Numbered from the stretch's first letter, positions 17,989-28,507 are shown. The stretch is DNA of 64,000 nucleotides from Romboutsia_E sp900604535 (GCF_900604535.1 NZ_UWOT01000002.1:186001-250000); one strand, 5' to 3'. The notes: generated by a model not told the origin, from the letters alone. Program-made: numbers and translations.

Positions 17989-19398
17989 ATGGAAAATATA
18001 CTAAAATACTACTTAATGCCACATCCACCACTAATAATCCCAACAATTGGAAAAGGGCAAGAAAAAACAATTCAAAATACAATAGATGCTTGCAATAAAA
18101 TAGGAAAAGAAATAGGAAATCTAAAACCAGAAACAGTTGTAATTATAACTCCTCATGGAACTATGTTCTCAGATGCCATTGCAATATCAAATGAAGAATA
18201 TATAAGAGGGGATTTTGGACAATTTAGAGATTTTGATACTCAAATTGAAGGTACAATAGATAAAGAATTTAATGAAGGATTAATTAACATTTGTGAAAGA
18301 GAAAATATATCAGCAGCAGGTGTAGATTCTAATCTTCTTAGAAGATTTAATAGAGATTATGAATTAGATCATGGTGCAATGATTCCTATGTACTTTATAA
18401 ATAAATATTATAAAGACTATAAAATAGTTCATATTACATATGCAGCTCTTAGCGATATTGAATTATATAAATTTGGAATGGCAATAAAAGAAAGTGCTAA
18501 GAACTTAAACAAAAAAATAGTATTTATAGCTAGTGGTGATTTATCTCATAGATTAAGTGAAGAAGGACCATATGAATACTCTCCAGAAGGATCTAAATTT
18601 GACAAAGCTTTATTAGAAAATTTACAAAGTGGAAATGTATTAAATGTATTTAATATGGATAAATATGCAGTCCAGTGTGCAGGTGAATGTGGACTTAGAT
18701 CTGTATTTATTATGCTTGGAGCAATGGATAAAGAAAAAGTAAACGGAGAATTATTATCTTATGAAGGACCCTTTGGTGTTGGATATGGAGTTATGACTTT
18801 TAATAATGAGTTAAAAGATGATAGCATTTTAGAATCATTAATAAATATGAAAAGAGAAAAATTAAATAAAAAAATATTAAGCTCTAACCCCTATGTTAAG
18901 TTAGCAAGAGAAAGTTTAAATCATTACTATAGTAGTGGAACTCTTATGGCAAAACCATCAAACTTACTAAAAGAATTAAGTGAAGAAAAAGGTGGAGTTT
19001 TTGTATCATTAAAAAAATTCAATAACTTAAGAGGATGTATAGGTACTTTTTTACCAACAACAGACTCTATAGCAGAAGAGATTATAACTAATGCGGTACA
19101 AGCAGCTACACAGGATCCAAGATTCACAAGGGTAGAAGAAGATGAATTAATAGATATTGATATATCTGTAGATGTATTAGAAAGACCACATAAAACAACA
19201 AAAGAAGATTTAGACCCTAAAAAATATGGAATAATAGTTAGTCAAGGATATAAAAGAGGACTATTACTTCCAGATTTAGAGGATGTAGATACAATAGAAG
19301 AACAGATTCAAATTGCTTGTGATAAAGCAGGAATAGATTCTAATGGAGATTATGAAATAGAAAGATTTCAAGTTACTAGATATAAAGAAGGTGATTAA
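17989..19398 (+). CDS. AmmeMemoRadiSam system proteins B and A, fused
   Basis: A two-domain protein of 469 residues. The N-terminal half (PHPPLIIPTIGKGQEK, VIITPHGTMFSDAI, LDHGAMIPMYF, FIASGDLSHRL) is a Memo-like, LigB-fold domain (system protein B). The C-terminal half, from about residue 295 (NPYVKLARESLNHYY, GVFVSLKKFNNLRGCIGTF, DPRFTRVEEDEL), is an AMMECR1 domain (system protein A). The two are often separate genes or fused next to the radical SAM member, as here. The start is the ATG at 17989 after GTGAGG; the frame extends to a GTG at 17980 that overlaps the ribosome binding site. The chemical role of the system is not known. Confidence 0.88.
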   Translation: MENILKYYLMPHPPLIIPTIGKGQEKTIQNTIDACNKIGKEIGNLKPETVVIITPHGTMFSDAIAISNEEYIRGDFGQFRDFDTQIEGTIDKEFNEGLINICERENISAAGVDSNLLRRFNRDYELDHGAMIPMYFINKYYKDYKIVHITYAALSDIELYKFGMAIKESAKNLNKKIVFIASGDLSHRLSEEGPYEYSPEGSKFDKALLENLQSGNVLNVFNMDKYAVQCAGECGLRSVFIMLGAMDKEKVNGELLSYEGPFGVGYGVMTFNNELKDDSILESLINMKREKLNKKILSSNPYVKLARESLNHYYSSGTLMAKPSNLLKELSEEKGGVFVSLKKFNNLRGCIGTFLPTTDSIAEEIITNAVQAATQDPRFTRVEEDELIDIDISVDVLERPHKTTKEDLDPKKYGIIVSQGYKRGLLLPDLEDVDTIEEQIQIACDKAGIDSNGDYEIERFQVTRYKEGD

Positions 19399-20384
19399 AT
19401 GGATGAAAAACTAAGATTCTATAAATCACAGGAAGGTTATGTAAAATGTGAGCTTTGTCCTCATAATTGCTTATTAAGTGAAAATAAGTTTGGAGTATGT
19501 GCTCTTAGAACTGTAAAAAATAATATACCTATTGTTATAAATTATGGAGAAGTAACTTCATTTAATGTAGATCCAATATAGAAAAACCACTTTATCATTT
19601 TAAACCAGGAAGTGAGATTTTATCTGTAGGGACTTTTGGTTGTAATATGAAATGTAGCTTTTGTCAAAATTATGAAATATCACAAAATAAGCCACAATCA
19701 AAATTTACAGACATAGATGAATTAATAAATTTAATTGTAAATATACCTGATAATGTAGGGATAGCATTTACTTATAATGAACCTTTTATGTGGTATGAAT
19801 ATATATATGATGTGGTTAAGAGAATAAAAGAATATGATAAACATATTAGCGTTGTTTTAGTCACTAACGGATATGTAAATAAAGAACCTTTAGAAAAAAT
19901 ACTTCCATATATAGATGCAATGAATATAGACTTAAAAGGATTTACAGATAGATATTATAATAAAATTTGTAAAGCAGATATACAGCCGGTATTAGAAACT
20001 ATAAAAATAGCAAGTAAATCAACTCATGTTGAGATAACTACCTTAATGGTAAGTGATGAAAATGATTCAGTAGAAGAAATAGAGTATATTGCAAAATTTA
20101 TATCGAGTATAGATAAAAATATTCCTCTTCATTTAAGTAGATATTTTCCAAGATATGAAATGAAAAACCCACCAACTATGGTTGAAAATATAATGAAAGC
20201 AAAGGAAGTGGCTAAGAATTATTTAAATTATGTTTATGTAGGGAATATTGCAGGTGTAGATAATAATACTTATTGTCCTAATTGTGGATATAATTTAGTT
20301 AACAGAGATGTTTACTTGACTCAAGTACATATTCATGGACATAAGTGCCCTAGTTGCAAAGAATATATAAATATAGTATTTTAA
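19399..20384 (+). pseudogene. amrS: AmmeMemoRadiSam radical SAM enzyme, frameshifted
   Basis: The ATG follows the fused A/B gene directly. The frame gives CELCPHNCLLSENKFGVCAL and SFNVDPI, then a TAG at 19579-19581. Removing one AT from the ATAT there restores DPIEKPLYHFKPGSEI, SVGTFGCNMKCSFCQN (the CxxxCxxC cluster motif), TNGYVNKEPLEKILPY, MNIDLKGFTD and a C-terminal CPNCGYNLV/CPSCKEY zinc-like pair. So the gene is complete apart from a 2-nt insertion, which looks like a dinucleotide duplication. If real, the cluster-binding part lies only in the untranslated second piece and the enzyme is dead. A sequencing error is possible. Confidence 0.82.
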
Positions 20385-20566
20385 TGATTTATAATTTTAA
20401 ATCTATTATATTATGTGGTTGATAAAGTAGGCTAATTGAACTCGTAAAAATTTTAAAATAGAAAAAGTAACAATAAACAGCCTTATTAATATGATAAATA
20501 TAGTCATTAGAGAATATAGTTCATTTATAACCTCATAATAAAGCTACTATGAAAGGAGTCAATTTA

Positions 20567-21298
20567 ATGAGAAAAATTGTATTAATAAGGCATGGTCAAA
20601 GCTTATGGAACTTAGAAAATAAATTTACAGGATGGACTGATGTAGACCTATCAGAAAATGGATTAATAGAAGCTAGAAAGGCTGGAAAAATTCTAAGTGA
20701 GTACGGATACGAATTTGATATGGCATACACATCAGTTCTAAAAAGATCTATAAGAACTCTATGGATAATACTTGATGAGATGAATCTTATGTGGATACCA
20801 GTCTATAAATCTTGGAAATTAAATGAAAGACATTACGGAGCTTTGCAAGGTTTAAATAAAGATGAAATAGCAAAAAAATATGGAAAAGAGAAAGTTAAGC
20901 AATGGAGAAGGTCTGTAAATATTGCACCACCATCATTAACAATAGATGATAATAGATACTCAGGAAATGATACTAAATATAAACATTTGCCAAAAGATAA
21001 AATACCATTTACAGAAAGCTTAAAAGATACAGAAAAAAGAGTAATAGAAGAGTGGTATGATGAAATAGTATCTAGTTTAAAATATAATAAAAAGATTATA
21101 ATATCTGCGCATGGCAATACTTTAAGAGCTTTAGTAAAATATCTAGATAATATAGAAGATGATGATATTGAGAATATGAATATACCAACAGGAATACCTT
21201 TAGTATACGAGTTAGATGATGACTTAAAACCAATAAGACATTATTATTTATCATCAGAAGGGGAAGTTGAAGAAAAAGAAACTGCTAAGTCTATATAA
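20567..21298 (+). CDS. gpmA: 2,3-bisphosphoglycerate-dependent phosphoglycerate mutase
   Basis: A 243-residue histidine phosphatase family enzyme of glycolysis and gluconeogenesis. LIRHGQSLWN carries the phospho-acceptor His; FTGWTDVDLSENG, YTSVLKRSIRTLW, NERHYGALQGLNK and SAHGNTLRALVK complete the GpmA pattern. The start is the ATG at 20567, eight bases after AAAGGAGT; an upstream in-frame ATG at 20549 overlaps that ribosome binding site. It is a stand-alone gene with its own terminator. Confidence 0.92.
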   Translation: MRKIVLIRHGQSLWNLENKFTGWTDVDLSENGLIEARKAGKILSEYGYEFDMAYTSVLKRSIRTLWIILDEMNLMWIPVYKSWKLNERHYGALQGLNKDEIAKKYGKEKVKQWRRSVNIAPPSLTIDDNRYSGNDTKYKHLPKDKIPFTESLKDTEKRVIEEWYDEIVSSLKYNKKIIISAHGNTLRALVKYLDNIEDDDIENMNIPTGIPLVYELDDDLKPIRHYYLSSEGEVEEKETAKSI

Positions 21299-21302
21299 TA
21301 AA

Positions 21303-21342
21303 AAAATCCCCTTAAAACTATTTTAGTATTAAGGGGAAATAC
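21303..21342 (+). terminator. Terminator after gpmA
   Basis: ATCCCCTTAA pairs with TTAAGGGGA around an AT-rich loop. Confidence 0.75.
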
Positions 21343-21455
21343 TTTATTTGATAAGGTGATTAAATAAATAACATAATGTTGATTTAACTGTTCTTGCTAA
21401 GTACATTACTTTATATTATTATAAATCTATAACATAAATCATAGGGGGGGATACA

Positions 21456-23184
21456 GTGAATAAAGAACTTAATAAATCAGTTAAACATTATACTATAGAA
21501 GACTTAGAAGAAATACTAGATAAACTACCTTATCAAATATGGTTAAAAGATGAAGATGGAAAGTATGTATACATTAATAAATTAGGAATAGAGAAGGTTG
21601 GATTATCTAAAGAAGACATAATAGGCAAGTCTGACTATGATATTAGAGATTATAATATAGCAAAACAGTGTGCTGAAACAGATAGAGTTTTAATAGATAA
21701 GAACCATGATATATACAATGAAGAACAGAGCAATATAGATGGACAGGATATATATCATAAAGTACACAAATTTATAGTAAACCAAAATACTACCAAGAAA
21801 AATCTTATAGGTGGTATAGCAGAAGAGATAAGTTTAGATAAAAAAATACAATTGGAATTAGAAAGCAACCTTTTAAGTTATTTAGATGAAAGTAAAATTG
21901 AAGATGATTCTAAAAATATTTTACATTCTACATTAGTAAGCTTAAAGAAATTTATAAAATGTAAAAATATAGAAATTTTTTTATATGATGAAGATAAAAA
22001 AAAATTTCAACTTATATTTAAGTGAAAATAAAGAAGAAAGTAAATTTAAAGAAGGATCACAAATACATATAAATGAAGAAATAGAAAATAAACTATGCTC
22101 TAATGAAGTTTATGAAAATAGATACTTTGAAATACATGAAAGTATATCTAAGTTGCAAAAAGATAATATAAAAGATAATTTAAAAATTAAAAGTATGAAA
22201 TTAGCTAATAAGCTATTTGGACTAGTATGTATATCTTATGAAGAAGAAATATATAATACATGTAAGGATGATTCTTATTTGGAAGAAATTTTAACTAAAA
22301 TAAGTATTATAATAAAACAAATAGAAAATAAAGATCAAATATCGTGCATAAATCAGAAAAAAGATGAATTAGAGTCTATAATTGAATTAGAATCTATAAA
22401 ATCAGATTTCTTTGCGAATATTGTATCTCACGAATTTAGAACACCAGTTAATATAATACTTTCTATTGTACAGTTAGTAAATTCATATATTAACAGTACA
22501 AATTCTAATATTAGTAAAACAAAAATGACAGAATATTTAAAAATATTAAAGCAAAACGCATATAGATTGTTGAGGTTAGTTAACAATATTGTAGATACAG
22601 CAAAGATAAGTAATAACTCATATGATTTAAGATTAGAAAATCACAATATTATTAGCATAGTAGAAAATATAACTATGTCAACTGTAAGATATGCCAATGA
22701 CAAAAGATTAAATATAGTCTTTGACACAGATAAAGAAGATGTAATATTAGCTTGTGACTCAGATAATATTGAAAGAATAATGTTTAATTTAATATCAAAT
22801 GCAATCAAATTTTCATATTGCAATACTGATATAGAAATAAAAATAAAGACGGATTTAGACTTAAATAGATTATTTGTATCTGTCAAAAATTATGGTCAAA
22901 CAATAGACGAATGCGATAGAGAGCGTATATTTGGAAAGTTTACTCAAATAGATGATTTATTTATTAGAAAGAATGAGGGTAGTGGTATAGGATTATTTTT
23001 AGTTAAAAAATTTGTGGAAATGCATAGTGGTAAAATATATATAGATAGTATAGAAAATGCTACTCAGATAACATTTTATTTACCTATATATACTATAGAT
23101 GAAGAATATGTATATAATCAAAAAATAGGTAAAAATGATATTATAGAAAAGTGCGATATTGAACTTTCAGATATATACATATAA
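21456..23184 (+). pseudogene. PAS-GAF sensor histidine kinase split at an A9 run
   Basis: Start is GTG at 21456 after GGGGGGG. The first frame holds a PAS domain (YTIEDLEEILDKLPYQIWLK) and the start of a GAF-like domain (NIEIFLYDEDKKK), then ends at 22025. The second frame continues NFNLYLSENKEES and carries HisKA (FFANIVSHEFRTPVNIIL), the N box (NLISNAIKFSY) and the G box (GSGIGLFLVKKFVEMHSG). The break lies in nine A at 21996-22004; eight A would make one open frame of about 575 codons. Like its paralogues it ends with an EKCDIELSDIYI tail. It may be a real frameshift, a slippage or phase-variable site, or a read error. It lacks the second PAS of its relatives. Confidence 0.8.
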
Positions 23185-23186
23185 AA

Positions 23187-23240
23187 AGAAAACTACTTTA
23201 AGTATTTTGGTGAAATAAAATACAAAAGTAGTTTTCTGAA
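23187..23240 (+). terminator. Terminator after the second sensor kinase
   Basis: AGAAAACTACTTT pairs with AAAGTAGTTTTCT, with an inner GTATTTTG/AAAATAC pairing. Confidence 0.7.
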
Positions 23241-23407
23241 TATTTTTATAACATCTACTTATATATAAATATATGTTATAATTAATCTACTAAATACATA
23301 CTAAGACTATAATATTATAAGTAAAATAGTCATTATTCGATCTTTAAACTATTATTATTGCATATTCAAAACTTATAGGAATTTTTACCATTTTGGAGGA
23401 ATTATAG

Positions 23408-24052
23408 AGATTATTAGAAATATTATTTTATTTATTAAAGAATAATAAATCTACAACTAAAGAGCTTTCTAAACATTTTAATGTATCAATGAAGACCATA
23501 CAAGAGATATAGATAAATTGACTATTTTAGGTATACCAATAGTTACGTATAGAGGTGGTAATGGTGGTATAGAGTTAGATAAAGATTATACTATACATAA
23601 AGGATTTATGACTATAGATGATTATAAATCTTTAATAATGTCATTTATATATCTGAAAAAAATATTAAAATGTAAATACGTCTCTATTATAGAAAAAATG
23701 TTAATGATAGATTCTAAAAAAAGTTAAATATAATTTAGACAAATTAAAATCATGTTTTGTGATTGATTTAGAAAACAATGATATAGACATATTTAATGAA
23801 GTATGCATTAGAATTAACCAAGCATTAGATGCTGGTAAAGCTATTGAAATAATAGTAGATGAAAAGAAATATGAAACATTACCAATATCATATATTTTAA
23901 GAAAAGAAGGAATGTTTTTATATTGCTATAGTGATGATTATATGTTAATTAAGATAAATAAAATATCACAATCTAAAATTATAGATAAAATAATCAATAA
24001 AGATTTAATTGAATATATAAATAATAAAAATGATATAAAAATGATTATATGA
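23408..24052 (+). pseudogene. DeoR/YafY-type HTH regulator with WYL-like part, decayed
   Basis: The remnant begins RLLEILFYLLKNNKSTTKEL, the usual HTH start of YafY/WYL regulators, but the expected ATG is missing after GGAGG (TTATAG instead). It continues SKHFNVSMKTIQ, then a missing base shifts the frame before RDIDKLTILGIPIVTYRGG. A further shift near 23720 precedes KYNLDKLKSCFVIDLENNDI and a C-terminal part reading LISYILRKEG-like WYL sequence (ISYILRKEGMFLYCYSDDY). With three lesions it is a true pseudogene. It is not close enough to any target to suggest a role. Confidence 0.72.
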
Positions 24053-24055
24053 ATT

Positions 24056-24084
24056 AAAAAGTCTCTATATAGAGACTTTTTTTA
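24056..24084 (+). terminator. Palindromic terminator
   Basis: AAAGTCTCTATATAGAGACTTT is a perfect palindrome followed by a T-run. Confidence 0.8.
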
Positions 24085-24189
24085 TTATATTAATATGCAT
24101 TAATGATTTTACAAAAAAATACAAAATTATCCAAAAAAATACTTTTTTATAATGAATAAGACTCTATATGTCATATTAATTAAATATAA

Positions 24190-24222
24190 TTAAAACCTGT
24201 TTGAGTATTGTAAGGGTTTTAA
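24190..24222 (+). other. Hairpin in the leader of the GGDEF-EAL gene
   Basis: TTAAAACC (24190-24197) and GGTTTTAA (24215-24222) pair around a 17-nt loop, 92 nt before the GTG. It has no T-run and no recognisable riboswitch core. It may be a leader structure or chance. Confidence 0.35.
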
Positions 24223-24313
24223 GATGGTTTTTCTATAAAATTATTATATATTTTATAGTTCAGATTAGTTAATTATTTAGTAATTATAGATACAATCACT
24301 AGGAATTTATTAT

Positions 24314-26641
24314 GTGAAGGAGGCGATTATTATATTATTTGCAAAAAAAATAAATATTAAATTGATTATCATCGCTAGTATATTTATGATAATATTCATC
24401 TTAGCAAATAGCTTCTTCGTAGATTCTATTCTAGATAAAAGTATTGAACTTACTTGTAATGTTTACCATAATCAAATTTCTAGTAGAATAGACGAAGAAA
24501 TTGACCTCTTAAAAATTAGTACTGAAAAAATAGCTAATGATAATAAAATTATAAATATTTTAGATGAAAACAGGAGCTTCGAAGAATTAAGTAGAGAAGA
24601 ATCTGAATTGATATTAACTGAAATTAATGCATTTGAAGGAGTTTTAAAGTCATCAAGTTTTGTTAAAACAATTAATATTGCTAGTTTATCAGGAGAGTAT
24701 TTATTTTCTAATGGTGTAGTATATGAAAATTTTGACTTTACTGAAAGACCGTGGTTTAATAAAGGACTTCTAAATAGTAATAGTAAAACAATTATAACTG
24801 ATATGCATAAGGATTATAGTACAAATTTAGAAACTATAGCAATTATATCATTCATTTATTCTGATGATAATGAACTTTTAGGGGCAGCCGTTTTGGATAT
24901 ATTTGTAAAAGATTTACTAAAATATTCAAATACATCTTTTTACTCAGGAGACTTAAATACATATATTTTGAAGAATAATGAAATACTTTACTCAGAAGAT
25001 GGAGAAATAAAAGATAATAAATACATAAATAACCATAATAATTATTATATTAGTAATAATAAAGATTACCTAGGTAATGGAAATTATTTATTATTTTCTT
25101 TTAATAAGTTTTCTATTAAAAATAATCCATATATGAAATTGGTTATTGAATCAACAACGATTATTTTATTTGCAATAGGTATATTTATATCAATAGCATT
25201 AGTAGTAGCAATACGATTAGCATTTAAGCCTGCATTAAAATCAATTGAAAAGTTAAGATATATATTAAATTATTTAGATGAAGGTAAGATTTCATTTGAA
25301 AATAAAGATGAATTTAAGCAATTAGAGATAATTTCAGATTCTTTAGGTAAGAGCTTTGATAAAAAAGTTCAATCTCTTATTTATTATGATGAATTGACTA
25401 ATTTACCTAATAGAAAACAATTAAAAATAATTTGCAATGAATTAATAGATAGTAAAACTAAGTTTGCATTAGTTTTTATTGATTTAAATAAATTTAAGAT
25501 AATAAATGATGTGTATGGACATTTAGTTGGAGATCAATTATTAGTTAAGTTTAGTAATATTATGAAGAATGCTTTGAATGATAAAGGCATTATTACTAGA
25601 TATTCTGGGGATGAATTTGTAATTGTATACAAAGACTTCAAAGATGATTTAGAATTTATGCATTACTATAAAAGTGAGATTTTATCAAAATTTAAAAAGC
25701 CTATAGAGATTAATAAAGATGTTAAAACATTTATTGACTTTTCAACAGGTGTAGCAGTTTATCCTAGAGATGGTTTGGATGTTGATGAATTAATTAATAA
25801 AAGTGATTTTATGATGTATAAAAATAAAAAAGATAATATTAATCACCAAATATTATTTTTTAATGATGATACTTACATGGATATGCTGTATATTGAAACC
25901 ATTAAAAATGAATTAACATATGTATGTGAAAGAAATGAACTTATATTAGAGTTTCAACCAATCTATGATGAATATAAAAAAGTAAAAAAGGCTGAGGCTT
26001 TATTAAGATGGAACAGTAAAAAACTAGGTTTTATACGACCAGATAAATTTATTAACTATGCAGAAGAGACTAGGGATATCATAAAAATAGGATACTGGGT
26101 GATTGAAGAGGTTTGCAGATATATCAAGAATAATAATTGGAATATAGAAATTAGTATCAATGTATCGCCTATTCAATTGATGGAAATTAATTTTGATAAA
26201 AATGTAAAGAAAATTATAGAAAAATATAATGTAAGCTATAACAAACTTTGCTTTGAAATTACAGAATCTGTTATATTGGAGAATAATGATACTGTTTTTA
26301 AAAATATAGAATCTTTTAGAATGAAGGGGATTAAGATAGCGTTGGATGATTTTGGAACTGGCTATGCATCATTTAATTACTTAACCAAGTATTCATTAGA
26401 TATTTTAAAGATAGATAAGGTGCTTTTGGATAATGCTTCTCAAAATGATTTTGAGATTATTAATCATATAAAAAAGATCTCAAATATATTAAATATGAAG
26501 GTAATTATTGAAGGAGTAGAAACTGAAAGTCAATTTAAAAAACTAAAAGAAATAAAATGTGACTTATTTCAAGGATATTATTTATCAAGACCATTAGGAA
26601 ATGAAGAGTTTTCTAAACTTTTAGAGAATATAGATTATTAG
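24314..26641 (+). CDS. Cache-GGDEF-EAL protein, likely c-di-GMP phosphodiesterase
   Basis: A 775-residue membrane protein. A first membrane helix (about residues 12-35), an extracellular Cache-like domain (FDFTERPWFNKGLLNS), a second helix (about 275-300) and a linker lead to GGDEF (DELTNLPNRKQLK, DLNKFKIINDVYGH, RYSGDEFVIVY) and EAL (AEALLRWNS, NVSPIQL, FEITES, DDFGTGYASF, KIDK, IIEGVET, FQGYYLSRP). The catalytic loop reads SGDEF, so the cyclase may be weak or only bind GTP, whereas every EAL residue I can check is present; net c-di-GMP breakdown is the likelier role. The start is unclear: GTG at 24314 overlaps AAGGAGG (24317-24323), whose best-spaced start would be an ATA at 24332. Confidence 0.87.
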   Translation: MKEAIIILFAKKINIKLIIIASIFMIIFILANSFFVDSILDKSIELTCNVYHNQISSRIDEEIDLLKISTEKIANDNKIINILDENRSFEELSREESELILTEINAFEGVLKSSSFVKTINIASLSGEYLFSNGVVYENFDFTERPWFNKGLLNSNSKTIITDMHKDYSTNLETIAIISFIYSDDNELLGAAVLDIFVKDLLKYSNTSFYSGDLNTYILKNNEILYSEDGEIKDNKYINNHNNYYISNNKDYLGNGNYLLFSFNKFSIKNNPYMKLVIESTTIILFAIGIFISIALVVAIRLAFKPALKSIEKLRYILNYLDEGKISFENKDEFKQLEIISDSLGKSFDKKVQSLIYYDELTNLPNRKQLKIICNELIDSKTKFALVFIDLNKFKIINDVYGHLVGDQLLVKFSNIMKNALNDKGIITRYSGDEFVIVYKDFKDDLEFMHYYKSEILSKFKKPIEINKDVKTFIDFSTGVAVYPRDGLDVDELINKSDFMMYKNKKDNINHQILFFNDDTYMDMLYIETIKNELTYVCERNELILEFQPIYDEYKKVKKAEALLRWNSKKLGFIRPDKFINYAEETRDIIKIGYWVIEEVCRYIKNNNWNIEISINVSPIQLMEINFDKNVKKIIEKYNVSYNKLCFEITESVILENNDTVFKNIESFRMKGIKIALDDFGTGYASFNYLTKYSLDILKIDKVLLDNASQNDFEIINHIKKISNILNMKVIIEGVETESQFKKLKEIKCDLFQGYYLSRPLGNEEFSKLLENIDY

Positions 26642-26650
26642 TATTTAATA

Positions 26651-26696
26651 TGAAAATCCCCCCTATAAAATTAGTTTTTTATAGGGGGATTTTTTA
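26651..26696 (+). terminator. Terminator after the GGDEF-EAL gene
   Basis: AAATCCCCCCTATAAA pairs with TTTATAGGGGGATTT, then a T-run. Confidence 0.85.
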
Positions 26697-26722
26697 AAGA
26701 CATAGATACAATAAATAAGGGG

Positions 26723-26782
26723 AGAAAAGTTAGTCTATACTGTTATTGATACAAATAAGAAGGTAATAGTTTATGATGATTA
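26723..26782 (+). pseudogene. Fragment of a DUF2812 gene
   Basis: About twenty codons (LVYTVIDTNKKVIVYDD) match the C-terminal part of the DUF2812 protein at 48639-49792 (SVYTVIDTNEKVIVYDN). The fragment ends abruptly and is joined to the 3' end of the DUF1648 pseudogene, as in the second copy of this region. It marks the left edge of the segmental duplication. Confidence 0.7.
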
Positions 26783-26790
26783 ATATATAA

Positions 26791-27890
26791 TTACATATTA
26801 AATGTTATAAATAGTATAACTATTGTTATTATAAAAGGAGAAAAGAACACTATTTTTCCTTTAACACTACCTATATTAACAGTCCAACCTATACCAAATC
26901 TTTTCTGAACAAATAAAGATGGATCATTAGGGTTATTATATATACTTCCAAATATCCAATTATCATCATCATCTACAGAATAAACCGCAGTTTTATACTT
27001 ACTTGGTGATTTATAATACAAGTATGTTTGGTAAATAGAAGATACAACTAATAATATTGTAGTAGTCCACATTATATAAGTATTCACACCACTAGCATTA
27101 GCTGTAGCAATTAATATATTAATAAATAAAATCTGACATGATCAGTTTAATATAAAGAAAGTAAAGGCAATTTTACTTAAATAATTTAAATGAGCTTTTT
27201 TACTTTCATTAATATTAACATAACTTAACTTAGCTCTACTTTTTAAAGAGTTTACAGAACTAGTATATATTATTATTCCAATTCCTATACTCATAAGCAC
27301 AATTCCAAATACACTGAAAAATGATTTTTGTGAAAATGCATCTGGCTGACCACTAAATCCCCAGTGAGTAGGTATAATGTCAGGTAGTGAATTATATTGA
27401 GTAGATAAATATATTGATACTAGTATATTAACTATAAGTGGAGCTAAAAATAGAATTGAGTATTTTTTTATAATTCTATTTTTTTCATTAATAAAATCTG
27501 TATCTAGTATAATTTTAGTTCTTTGTAGCTCTAAATCGTTTATTTCTAACGATAAATCTTTTTTTTTAGTTTTTACTTTATTATGGATATATACAAATAT
27601 AATAAATTGATATATACAAAATCCTAATATTGGAATAATAGAAGAAGCTAAATAAGCTTTAAATATATAAATACTAATTAATGTAATTATTATAAATGCA
27701 ATAAATCCTATAGTAAGAAGTAATTTAAATTTTTTATCTAAACTTTTAAATTCTTCTTTTGTAAAATAATCACTATTTAAACTAACACTATAAAACTGTC
27801 TTTTTCCACTTAACGCTTGAGTAAAGTACATCATTACATACACAACAATAACATTGGAATATTTATCAAAACTGCTAAAGTACTATTTAT
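26791..27890 (-). pseudogene. DUF1648 membrane protein, decayed copy
   Basis: Close paralogue of the intact gene at 49946-51049. The start codon is ATA instead of ATG, one base is missing near 27845 (frameshift after about 15 codons), and a TGA lies at about 27140 in the frame, so only pieces of 233 and 98 codons remain open. The pieces read SGKRQFYSVSLNSDYFTKEE, IPTHWGFSGQPDAF (the DUF1648 PTHW motif) and WIFGSIYNNPNDPSLFVQKR. The gene lies behind a broken gntR, in the same order as the intact pair. Confidence 0.85.
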
Positions 27891-28271
27891 AATCTTTCAC
27901 CCCATAACTATCAAATAATTTATTACAATAGTCTATAAATTCTTCCTTAGACCTACCTAAAAGATAACTCTCGGCAGTTAATAGTTCTAATGTAGATTTG
28001 ATTTTTTCAACATTGTCATCTTTTTTTCTAAAGGAAGAGTATTTACTATAGCGCCTTTTCTTCTATCGATATTTATATATCCCTCATCTTTAAGCAAGTT
28101 ATAGGATTTATTTACAGTATGAAGATTAACTCCTATTTCTTCGGCCATATTTCTAACAGACGGTAATGATTCGTTCAGTTTTAAATCACCAGTTGCAATA
28201 GATTTTATAATTTGTTCTTTAATTTGTGTATATATAGGAATATCACTGTTAAAATCTAAGTTTAGTATCAT
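27883..28271 (-). pseudogene. GntR (YtrA-like) regulator, C-terminal frameshift
   Basis: The first 82 residues are nearly identical to the intact regulator at 51042-51431 and contain the complete winged helix (IYTQIKEQIIKSIATGDLKL, SLPSVRNMAEEIGVNLHTVN, GYINIDRRKGAIVN). One base is missing in the A-run near 28020, so the last 47 residues are replaced by MTMLKKSNLH. The truncated 94-residue product would keep DNA-binding residues but lose the helical tail used for dimerisation in YtrA-type regulators. It might still be made; it has the same ribosome binding site (GAGGTGATAAA). Confidence 0.78.
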
Positions 28272-28295
28272 TTTATCACCTCTTATATTACATAA

Positions 28296-28327
28296 TATAT
28301 TTGTTATATATACAATATAACAATATA
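28296..28327. promoter_or_regulatory. GntR operator, copy A (one base lost in the right arm)
   Basis: The left arm TATATTTGTTATA is identical to copy B at 51455; the right arm TATAACAATATA lacks one A, so symmetry is reduced. It lies 25 bp upstream of the broken gntR. Confidence 0.6.
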
Positions 28328-28507
28328 ATGAGGGATTGCAAGTAAATTGATAATTATCATAATAAAATAGATAATATAAAGTATGACATAGAATATCAAA
28401 ATAAATAGCAAAAATTGTAAAATTGTAGTGAAAATGATAAAATATATAAAATATGAAACTATAGAGAATTAATAGTTTTGGATTTGTAAGGGGGATATTA
28501 ATTATAG

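Noticed and set aside
24190..24222. TTAAAACC...GGTTTTAA as a CRISPR repeat or c-di-GMP riboswitch
   Set aside because: It occurs once, has no spacer array and no cas genes, and lacks the conserved c-di-GMP riboswitch core.
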